A DNA stretch of 46,996 nt from Verrucomicrobiales bacterium. Its GTDB lineage: Bacteria; Verrucomicrobiota; Verrucomicrobiia; Limisphaerales; CANJXF01. Location of the stretch: assembly GCA_947478865.1 (NCBI GenBank), contig CANJXF010000032.1, positions 1 through 46,996 on the forward strand, in the 5' to 3' direction. Shown here one piece after another: positions 18,588 to 25,112 of this stretch. The translations under genes and the position numbers were made by a program. The notes beneath the pieces are model-generated. The model was given only the letters and a program-made list of their open reading frames with translations, was not told the DNA's origin and searched no databases. Within the stretch, counting starts at the first letter, position 1. Each line of letters starts with the position of its first letter.

Positions 18588-21341
18588 ATGAATCTTCTAC
18601 CAGAAACGGTCTCACGGTTATGTGCGCCTGGAAAACCTGCGCTCAATAAAGCAAGCGCCGCGCTCGTATTTCTCTTCGCGGTCTTGTTGTGGATCCAGCC
18701 TCTGCCAGTCGCGTTTGGGGTGGAGAGCGTCGCTTCGCCTGAAAGGGTTTCCCTGTGGTCCGGCCAAGCGCCGGTTGGCGACGGGAAATTTACGAGCGAG
18801 GATGCTTTCATCGCGATCTTTACTCCGGGCAAAGCGAATGGCGCTGCGGTCATAATCTGTCCTGGCGGTGGCTATGGCGGTTTGATGATTGAGCCCGAGG
18901 GAAAGCTTATTGCACGGTGGCTCAATCAACATGGCATAGCTGGGATTGTGCTTGAGTATCGTTTGCCGCATGGAAATGCATTCGTGCCGCTCCTGGACGC
19001 CCAAAGGGCGATTCGTCTGGTGCGCTCCAAAGCCGCAACGCTAGGAATCGATCCTAAACGCGTTGGCATCATGGGGTTCTCTGCTGGTGGACACCTCGCT
19101 GCGACGGCTGCGACCCACTTCAACGACGGCAATGCCAACGCCACAAACGTCATTGATAGACTGAGTTCGCGACCAGACTTTGCTGTCCTGATTTATCCGG
19201 TCATAACCATGGGCGAGAAAACCCACGGAGGCTCGAAAGCGAATTTGCTCGGGCCGGGTCCGACCGCTGATATGGTCGCGTTGTTCTCCAATGAAAAGCA
19301 AGTAACGGAGAAAAGTTCGCCTAGCTTCCTAGCGCATGCTAAGGACGACCAAGCGGTTACCTCCGAGAACAGTCGAATGTTTTACGACGCCCTCCAGGCC
19401 CACAACGTGGCGGCGCACTACCTTGAGCTTCCATCCGGCGGACATGGTCTAAACGGGTATAAGGGGCCGATGTGGGACGCGTGGCAAGATGAGTCGTTGA
19501 GGTGGTTGGCCACACAAAAATTCATCCCAACAGGGGATGCTTCGGGTTCTGAAAAATCAATTGTTAGCTTTTCGTTTCCCGATTACCCGACGCTGGCGAA
19601 TGGCGCGCAACAAGTGCGATTGCTGCCCGGCCAACGCGACGTCGTCTTTAGCATGTATGGAGCGCCAGGTGAGTTGGATAAAATCCAGCAACTTGTTGCC
19701 GTCATGCGCGAGCAGAAGCTTGGAAACGGCTTTGATCCAGGGCCTAGCCCGTATCCAAATGCGAAACCGATATTTGATTATCTAGCCACCGTCGGCTGGC
19801 CGGTAATTTGTTATCCCGGAGGCGACATGCAGATCAAAGGTGGACGCGGTGTTTTGGGGCGCGAGAATGAATCCTCCCTTGCAGCAATGGATATGGCAGG
19901 AGTTTTTACGGCAGTTCAACTCGGCGAGTGGGGCTACTACTTCCATAACCTCGCCTCGACTGAGTCGTGGTGGCGCGATAATTTCGGCAAGGAATTTGAG
20001 GCCTTCAAGCACTTGATGAAGCCAGCGGGCTTGGCGGGCTATGATCGTCGCCCCACCAGCAAACGGGAATGTTACGAGTTGGTTAAAGACTATTTCACGA
20101 GTAAAAACCGCGACCTGCTCGGCCGCGTCATCAGCGTTACGGGCCATTCTCATTACGAGGCCTATGCCGGGGAGTGGGGCGCGAAGTGTATCGGATTGGA
20201 AGTGGGCGAGAATATTGCCTTCACCCAATCGAAACTGGCTTTCGCTCGCGGCGCTTCGCGTCAGTGGCAGAAGCCGTGGTCTGTTCAGATCAGCCCGTGG
20301 TTTAATGGCGCCTGCACGATGAGTGGCCCGTTGCGCAAGGAAGGCGGGGATGCCCGAGGGTTAGATGCCGGCCACTCGCTCAGCTTTTACGAGCGGATGT
20401 GGCTACATTCCTGGTTTGCTGGAGCGGCGATGGTGACACCAGAAAACAGCGTGGCGACGTTCTTTGAAAAGCCAGAAGCGCCCTGGACCTTGACATCCCA
20501 TGGACGAAAGGCCGCTGAAGTGTTCACCTTCATGCAAAGCCACGAGCGAGGTGTGCCTTACACTCCGGTAGCCATCGTTCTGGACCATCTTGCTGGATAT
20601 AACGGATATATGGACAAGCCATGGGGCATTTTGAAACCCACGACAGGTGATCGTGAGCTTCGCGATTTGTTCGATCACCAACTGTTTCCCAACAGCGATC
20701 ACATTCACACAAATCCTTTCCCTAGCAATCCTGAGCTGAGCTACCTGCGTCCGACTCCTTATGGTGAAAGTTTTGATGTAATGCTAACGGGTGTGTTGCC
20801 GGAGACAATTTCCACCTACCCGGTCATTCTACTGGCTGGAGATATCGAATTTGATCCTACTTTTCTCGGTGGTTTGGAAAAAGCGCTTTGGCATGGTAGC
20901 CGCGTGTTGATGTCGACTCATCACCGCGCTTCACTTGGGGCTGACTTTGATCGCCTCGCCAAGCAAGGCGAGGTTGAAGTTCTGGATGAATGGATCAACC
21001 CAGCTACCGGTCGCTCATCCGCAATTTCTAATTTTCGGTTGGCGCAACTGGCGCAAACACACCTTCCCATCGAAGTGACGGGTGACTCGATCCAATACCA
21101 AATCAACCGGACTTCCCACGGATGGATAGTCGAACTCATCAACAATCAGGGGGTGATCAAAAAGCGGGACCAGCCGGCTGTGGTTGACGGGACCGCCGTT
21201 GCGAGGGTGCGATTGAAATGCAAGATTCCCTGCAAGACGGCGACGGAATTCCGTTCAAATCGAGTGCATGAGAAGGTCGGCGAGCTTGATTTGGAGGTTG
21301 GTCCGGGAGCAGTTGAGTTTGTCGAGTTCCGATGTTTTTGA
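18588..21341 (+). CDS. bifunctional exported esterase plus unassigned glycosidase-like domain
   Basis: This 917-residue protein has a signal peptide, then an alpha/beta-hydrolase esterase (about residues 45-310). The esterase shows the oxyanion block CPGGGYGGL, the nucleophile elbow GFSAGG (Ser165) and LPSGGHGLNGY holding the likely catalytic His; this is the BD-FAE/acetyl-xylan-esterase type. After a short linker, about 600 residues carry no motif assigned here to a known family. They contain aromatic and acidic blocks such as QLGEWGYYFHNLAS, VTGHSHYEAYAGEWG and SFYERMWLHSWFAGA, then a Rossmann-like stretch and a C-terminal beta-sandwich. That order resembles TIM-barrel glycosidases with trimerisation and sandwich domains. 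The esterase would deacetylate and the second domain would cut the same glycan; this is inferred from the fusion. Confidence 0.75.
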   Translation: MNLLPETVSRLCAPGKPALNKASAALVFLFAVLLWIQPLPVAFGVESVASPERVSLWSGQAPVGDGKFTSEDAFIAIFTPGKANGAAVIICPGGGYGGLMIEPEGKLIARWLNQHGIAGIVLEYRLPHGNAFVPLLDAQRAIRLVRSKAATLGIDPKRVGIMGFSAGGHLAATAATHFNDGNANATNVIDRLSSRPDFAVLIYPVITMGEKTHGGSKANLLGPGPTADMVALFSNEKQVTEKSSPSFLAHAKDDQAVTSENSRMFYDALQAHNVAAHYLELPSGGHGLNGYKGPMWDAWQDESLRWLATQKFIPTGDASGSEKSIVSFSFPDYPTLANGAQQVRLLPGQRDVVFSMYGAPGELDKIQQLVAVMREQKLGNGFDPGPSPYPNAKPIFDYLATVGWPVICYPGGDMQIKGGRGVLGRENESSLAAMDMAGVFTAVQLGEWGYYFHNLASTESWWRDNFGKEFEAFKHLMKPAGLAGYDRRPTSKRECYELVKDYFTSKNRDLLGRVISVTGHSHYEAYAGEWGAKCIGLEVGENIAFTQSKLAFARGASRQWQKPWSVQISPWFNGACTMSGPLRKEGGDARGLDAGHSLSFYERMWLHSWFAGAAMVTPENSVATFFEKPEAPWTLTSHGRKAAEVFTFMQSHERGVPYTPVAIVLDHLAGYNGYMDKPWGILKPTTGDRELRDLFDHQLFPNSDHIHTNPFPSNPELSYLRPTPYGESFDVMLTGVLPETISTYPVILLAGDIEFDPTFLGGLEKALWHGSRVLMSTHHRASLGADFDRLAKQGEVEVLDEWINPATGRSSAISNFRLAQLAQTHLPIEVTGDSIQYQINRTSHGWIVELINNQGVIKKRDQPAVVDGTAVARVRLKCKIPCKTATEFRSNRVHEKVGELDLEVGPGAVEFVEFRCF

Positions 21342-21361
21342 AATTGAATTAAAGAAACCTT

Positions 21362-22072
21362 ATGAAGCATTTGTTTCTATTCGCACTGCTGCTGACTTCG
21401 ACGGTTGCGGCGCGCGCTGCTGAACGGATATCCTCATTTACACCGGGTGCGCACATTTTATTTCAAGGTGACTCGATCACGGATGGAAATCGAGGGCGCA
21501 ACTCGGACCCAAATCATATTCTCGGACACGGATACGTTTTCATCATCGCGGCACGGCATGGTGCGACATTCCCGGAGGCAAGGCTTGATTTCATCAACCG
21601 CGGTATCAGCGGCAACACCGTCCTTGATTTGGAGAAGCGTTGGCAAAACGACACGCTCGATTTAAAGCCAGATGTCCTCAGCATCCTTATTGGTGTGAAT
21701 GACAGAGGGAGAAAGGTTCCACTGGACGAGTATGCGCAAGTATACGACAAGCTCCTTGCCGAAACCCGGGCGGCGAATCCTAAGGTCAAGCTGGTGCTCT
21801 GCGAACCCTTCTTTCTGAACCACCTCGCCACCCTTCCGTCCGTCGGTTCGCCAGATGCAGACATTGTAAAAAGACAGGAAATCGTTTCCAAACTCGCCGC
21901 AAAATATGGTGCGGCTCTTGTTCATTTTCAAAAGGTTCTGGATGATGCGTGCCTGCGCGCCCCCGCCAGCCATTGGATCTGGGACGGCGTCCACCCAACC
22001 TATTCTGGACATCAACTCCTTGCGGATGAATGGGAGCGCGCGGTTCGTGAATTTCAGCCACCAACAAAATGA
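21362..22072 (+). CDS. exported SGNH/GDSL hydrolase (acetylesterase-type)
   Basis: The 236-residue protein has a short signal peptide (MKHLFLFALLLTSTVAARAA) and one complete SGNH domain. Block I is FQGDSITDG with nucleophile Ser38, then the Gly block NRGISGNT, the Asn block IGVND, and the Asp208/His211 pair in DGVHPTYSGHQ. It closely resembles the last domain of the chimeric esterase at 1092-2330, sharing DTLDLKPD, SILIG and the whole C-terminal block. Enzymes of this type remove acetyl groups from plant polysaccharides. The gene lies 20 bp after the esterase/hydrolase fusion, and its TGA overlaps the ATG of the next gene by four bases (ATGA), indicating translational coupling. Confidence 0.85.
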   Translation: MKHLFLFALLLTSTVAARAAERISSFTPGAHILFQGDSITDGNRGRNSDPNHILGHGYVFIIAARHGATFPEARLDFINRGISGNTVLDLEKRWQNDTLDLKPDVLSILIGVNDRGRKVPLDEYAQVYDKLLAETRAANPKVKLVLCEPFFLNHLATLPSVGSPDADIVKRQEIVSKLAAKYGAALVHFQKVLDDACLRAPASHWIWDGVHPTYSGHQLLADEWERAVREFQPPTK

Positions 22073-22884
22073 AGCTGCGTATCACATTGGCGATTCTTGC
22101 TGTCTTAGTTGTGACTTCGCCAATCGGGTTGCGTGGCGAACCAGGTGATTCCATTTCTAGTTCCCCGAAGAAGGCTTTACCTTTGCCGGGCGAATCATTC
22201 CTCGTTGCTGGACATGCCGCCTTTATAATACCGGGAAAAACTGATCCAGATGGTAAATCAAAACCCTGGGTCTGGTATGCGCCAACCCTTCCGGGGCTCC
22301 CGGGTCAGGAGGAGCAGTGGATGTTCGAGAGGTTCCGCGATGCTGGTATTTCCATTGCAGGGATCGACGTGGGTGAATCCTACGGCAGTCCAGCGGGTCG
22401 CAAGCTTTTCACGGAGTTCTATGCGGAAATGAGTAGGCGGCGAGGTTACTCCCGCAAGCCGGTCTTGCTCGGGCGCAGTCGAGGCGGCCTGATGACCCTG
22501 TCGTGGGCGGTAGAGAATGCGGATAAAGTTGGCGGTTTCGCGGGGATCTATCCCGTTTGCAGCGTGGTGAGTTATCCGGGTGTGGCGAAGGCCGCCGATG
22601 CTTTTGAGATGACCAGTGAAGGATTGCGGGCGCATTTGGCGGAGCACAACCCGATTGACCGGCTCGCTGCACTTGCCAAGGTCGATGTGCCGCTCTTTGC
22701 GATTCACGGCGACGTGGACAAAACCGTGCCGTTGGAGGCGAACTCTGGACTGATGAAGGATCGCTACACTGCTCTCGGCGGTAAGATGGAGTTAGTCATC
22801 CCGAAGGGGCAGGGGCACAATATGTGGTCCGGCTTCTTCCAGAGCGATGAGCTCGTTCGGTTCGTCAAGACACACGCTAAGTAA
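22069..22884 (+). CDS. exported alpha/beta hydrolase (probable carbohydrate esterase)
   Basis: The 271-residue product has an N-terminal signal peptide and an alpha/beta-hydrolase fold. Motifs are the nucleophile elbow GRSRGG (Ser137), an aspartate in AIHGDVDKTVPL and a late His in KGQGHNMW. The elbow GRSRGG differs from the common GxSxGG only in its third residue. It is translationally coupled to the preceding SGNH esterase by a 4-bp overlap and is the last gene of the plus-strand run, facing the convergent DUF1348 gene. A role as a second esterase in the same pathway is likely, but the acyl group is unknown. Confidence 0.8.
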   Translation: MKLRITLAILAVLVVTSPIGLRGEPGDSISSSPKKALPLPGESFLVAGHAAFIIPGKTDPDGKSKPWVWYAPTLPGLPGQEEQWMFERFRDAGISIAGIDVGESYGSPAGRKLFTEFYAEMSRRRGYSRKPVLLGRSRGGLMTLSWAVENADKVGGFAGIYPVCSVVSYPGVAKAADAFEMTSEGLRAHLAEHNPIDRLAALAKVDVPLFAIHGDVDKTVPLEANSGLMKDRYTALGGKMELVIPKGQGHNMWSGFFQSDELVRFVKTHAK

Positions 22885-22911
22885 TCACGGGGTTCACAGT
22901 GAACCGAGAAC

Positions 22912-22965
22912 CGCACATTTCAAAGTTTGGTTGGAACCTTGTCGTTTGAAGTGCCGAAATGTGCG
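22912..22965. repeat. 10-bp inverted repeat at a convergent gene junction
   Basis: CGCACATTTC (22912-22921) and GAAATGTGCG (22956-22965) are perfect inverted copies separated by 34 bases. A smaller palindrome, GGTTCAC-A-GTGAACC (22891-22905), lies just before. They fall between the stops of the alpha/beta-hydrolase (+) and DUF1348 (-) genes. Neither has a T run, so they may be structured 3' ends rather than classical terminators. Confidence 0.5.
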
Positions 22966-22979
22966 CAAGTCAGCGGAGT

Positions 22980-23408
22980 TTAGGTTTTCCGTTCCCAGCG
23001 AAACTTCCGGTCAACTTCCCGAATGGCGACGTCGTTAATGCTGGCGAAGCGGCGGTGCATATAGCCAAGTTTATTAAATTCCCAGTTCTCGTTGCCGTAG
23101 GCGCGATACCATTGGCCGGAGTCGTCGTGAAATTCATATTCGAAGCGCACGGCAATGCGGTTGCCGGTGAACGCCCAGAGTTCCTTCTTCAGGCGATAGT
23201 CCAATTCCCGTTTCCATTTGCGTTGCAAGAATTCGATGACTTGGGCGCGGCCATTTACAAACTCGGAACGATTGCGCCATTCGGTGTCTTCGGTGTAGGC
23301 GAGCGCGACGCGTTGGGGGTCGCGAGCGTTCCAGGCATCTTCGGCAGCCTGAACCTTCTGGCGCGCGGTCTCTTCGGTAAACGGTGGCAATGGCGGGCGC
23401 GGGTTCAT
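22980..23408 (-). CDS. DUF1348 / NTF2-like (SnoaL-fold) protein
   Basis: The 142-residue protein matches the DUF1348 pattern. An N-terminal helix with [20 protein letters not shown] is followed by [56 protein letters not shown] and a late [11 protein letters not shown]. The fold is a small alpha+beta barrel of the NTF2 superfamily; the function is unknown. It has no signal peptide, so it is cytoplasmic. The upstream gene ends three bases before its ATG, so it is in one operon with the PNPOx-like and probably the DsrE protein. Confidence 0.85.
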   Translation of the reverse strand: MNPRPPLPPFTEETARQKVQAAEDAWNARDPQRVALAYTEDTEWRNRSEFVNGRAQVIEFLQRKWKRELDYRLKKELWAFTGNRIAVRFEYEFHDDSGQWYRAYGNENWEFNKLGYMHRRFASINDVAIREVDRKFRWERKT

Positions 23409-23411
23409 AGG

Positions 23412-24008
23412 TCAGTTCTGGATTTTGAGTTGAGCTTCGAGTTCGGCGATGCGTTGTTTCAGTGGTGTGACTGCTTCTTCCACTTCGGTGGCAGTATAGC
23501 GGGGCGTGATGTATTTTGGACAGTTCCAATCAAACGAGATGACATCGATGAAGAATAATCGTTCCACAATGCGATGAACGTTCGGTTCGGCGAGCTGTGC
23601 GACCAGTCCGGAATGTTGCCGCGCATCCTGGATGCGGACGTGGCCGAGAATTTTTAATCGTGTTCGCTGCGGGTAATCGATGAGGAACAGGCAGACGCGA
23701 TTATTCGCGGTAAGATTACCGGTAGATAACATCTGGCGGTTGCCCTTGTAATCAGCGAAGGCGAGTTGCGTGGGACTGACGACACGGAGAAACCCAGGTT
23801 GACCGCCGCGATGCTGCATGTAGGGCCAGCCTGTTTCCATCACCGTCGCCATGTAGAAACTATCGCGCGACTGGATGAATAAGGTTTCGTCGTCAGAGAG
23901 TGTGTCGCGCTCCGGCGCATCAGTGAGGCGCTGCGAGTTGCCGTAATAGTGCTCCTGTGCTTTCCGCACGGAATCCGTGAAGGCGATTTCGAGAAATTTG
24001 GTGGCCAT
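23412..24008 (-). CDS. pyridoxamine 5'-phosphate oxidase-like FMN-binding protein
   Basis: This 198-residue cytoplasmic protein has the split-barrel flavin-binding pattern of the PNPOx-like superfamily: FIQSRDSFYMATVMETGWPYMQHRGG, FLRVVSPTQLAFADYKGNRQ and a central NNRVCLFLIDYPQRTRLKILG. The last about 25 residues form a helix, EEAVTPLKQRIAELEAQL, which could be a short coiled coil. Such proteins use FMN or F420-like cofactors as small reductases or sensors. It sits between the DsrE gene (74 bp upstream) and the DUF1348 gene (3 bp downstream). Its cluster-mates suggest a detoxification or redox role under HxlR control, which is inferred. Confidence 0.85.
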   Translation of the reverse strand: MATKFLEIAFTDSVRKAQEHYYGNSQRLTDAPERDTLSDDETLFIQSRDSFYMATVMETGWPYMQHRGGQPGFLRVVSPTQLAFADYKGNRQMLSTGNLTANNRVCLFLIDYPQRTRLKILGHVRIQDARQHSGLVAQLAEPNVHRIVERLFFIDVISFDWNCPKYITPRYTATEVEEAVTPLKQRIAELEAQLKIQN

Positions 24009-24040
24009 AGGTGCCTTGGTCGTTGTGGTTTGAGTAGGCA

Positions 24041-24066
24041 GGGCGACACCTGTTACGCCGTCGCCC
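24041..24066. other. 7-bp stem-loop between DsrE and PNPOx-like genes
   Basis: GGGCGAC (24041-24047) and GTCGCCC (24060-24066) are perfect inverted arms with a 12-base loop. The structure lies in the 74-bp gap after the DsrE stop and before the PNPOx ATG. No U run follows on the minus strand, so it may be an attenuator or mRNA-processing structure that sets unequal expression, or may have no function. Confidence 0.35.
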
Positions 24067-24082
24067 CGTCAAGTCAGTGGCT

Positions 24083-24454
24083 TTAAAATATCAACGTCTG
24101 CCAACCGTCCGCGAGATATCGGCGAAGGTTGGATAGGCCTGGTGTTCCAGCAAGTGCCTTGTCCTTGAGCAGCGGCAGACCACACGCCTCCACACCCTTG
24201 CTCGCTCCGAACACGGCGGCGCAACCGCAGGAGGCGCCTTTGACCGTTTCGCGAACGGTGTTGTAGAGGCCGTTCGCCGGATGTGAGATTTTGGTTAATT
24301 CCTCGGGCCACCGTGTGCCTGCGCCGTTGAAGATGACCTCGACCTCGTCGCCTGCCTGCAAACACTCGTGGGCGAGGGCCAGTGCGTTGAACGCGCGACC
24401 GAGGGCTTCTTCTCCAGCTTTTGGATCGGACAAGATGATGATGGCAGTTTTCAT
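24083..24454 (-). CDS. DsrE-family sulfur-relay-like protein
   Basis: The 123-residue protein starts MKTAIIILSDPKAGEEALGRAFNA and shows the DsrE fold order: an alternating alpha/beta layout, ALAHECLQAGDEVEVIFNGAGTRW in the middle, then ASCGCAAVFGASKG. Four cysteines are visible (Cys31, Cys76, Cys78, Cys91), including a CxC pair. DsrE-type proteins carry or reduce sulfane sulfur or sense thiols. A longer frame runs upstream to 24928, but ATG 24454 gives the standard N-terminus and leaves a 132-bp divergent promoter region shared with the HxlR gene. It is the first gene of the minus-strand operon. Confidence 0.85.
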   Translation of the reverse strand: MKTAIIILSDPKAGEEALGRAFNALALAHECLQAGDEVEVIFNGAGTRWPEELTKISHPANGLYNTVRETVKGASCGCAAVFGASKGVEACGLPLLKDKALAGTPGLSNLRRYLADGWQTLIF

Positions 24455-24548
24455 TTTCGTTTTCTCTTTTCTGATTGTTGTTACGTTGTCGCCGTTGTTG
24501 TTGGCAACGCCCGCAATCTGAACCGTATTTATAAAAAGCGAAAGCGGG

Positions 24549-24579
24549 CACAAATCGGTGGGATACCCACAAATCGGTG
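24549..24579 (+). promoter_or_regulatory. tandem 12-bp direct repeat, candidate HxlR operator
   Basis: CACAAATCGGTG occurs perfectly at 24549-24560 and again at 24568-24579, a 19-bp period. The second copy ends 7 bases before the HxlR-family ATG at 24587. The pair lies in the divergent region between dsrE and the regulator. HxlR-type regulators are dimeric winged-helix proteins that often act on paired sites next to their own gene. An upstream TTGGCA (24501-24506) with an AT-rich stretch at 24526-24535 could be the + promoter, but spacing is poor. Confidence 0.6.
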
Positions 24580-24586
24580 TAAATTT

Positions 24587-24979
24587 ATGACAGCGAACGA
24601 TAAAAAATTTCTGGCAATCATGCCCAAGCTCAACTCCCGGCGCGTGGACGTTTTGTTGGAAGATGTTCTCGGCTGCCGCTGGACCATTAGCGTGTTGCGG
24701 GCGGTGGGCAGCGGTGTGAATCGCCCGGGTGCCCTGGAACGTTACATCGATGGTATCAGCGCCAAAGTCTTGAGTGACCGGTTGAAGCATTTTCAACGCT
24801 CCGGAATTTTTGAACGTGTTCAGTTTCCGGAAATTCCACCGCGCGTGGAGTATCGCCTCACTGAGTTTGGAAAAAAGTTCCTGCGCCTCTTGAAAGAGGT
24901 TGAAAAGCTTCAGGAAGACTTGAACCAATCTGAGGAGGGCAAAACCGCGTCAAAGAAGCCCAAACCGAAAAATTTCTAG
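24587..24979 (+). CDS. HxlR-family winged-helix transcriptional regulator
   Basis: The 130-residue product fits the HxlR family. VLLEDVLGCRWTISVLRAV replaces the usual GGKWT helix start, followed by the wing region GISAKVLSDRLKHFQRSGIFERVQFPEIPPRVEYRLTEFG and a lysine-rich C-terminal tail. The only cysteine is Cys30 at the start of the W-T helix, close to where thiol- and quinone-sensing members carry their sensing Cys. The frame extends upstream to 24368, but ATG 24587 gives the family length. It diverges from the DsrE/PNPOx/DUF1348 operon and probably represses it together with itself through the adjacent direct repeat. Confidence 0.9.
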   Translation: MTANDKKFLAIMPKLNSRRVDVLLEDVLGCRWTISVLRAVGSGVNRPGALERYIDGISAKVLSDRLKHFQRSGIFERVQFPEIPPRVEYRLTEFGKKFLRLLKEVEKLQEDLNQSEEGKTASKKPKPKNF

Positions 24980-25112
24980 GGACATGATGCAATCGTGTTG
25001 ACTGATCCCGGTTCGAACCGAGTGGGTTAAGGTTTATACCAGCTCGATGGAGAACAACCCGCGATGCGGAGGCCTCCACAGCGCAGGTTGTATATGAGTT
25101 GAATCGGATGGT

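Noticed and set aside
22959-23558. Plus-strand frame of 199 codons across the DUF1348 and PNPOx genes
   Set aside because: It is antisense to two well-supported conserved proteins and runs across their junction.
25010-25019. GGTTCGAACC resembles a tRNA T-loop
   Set aside because: The flanking bases do not form a 5-bp T-stem and no anticodon arm or acceptor stem lies around it; it is a simple 10-bp palindrome.
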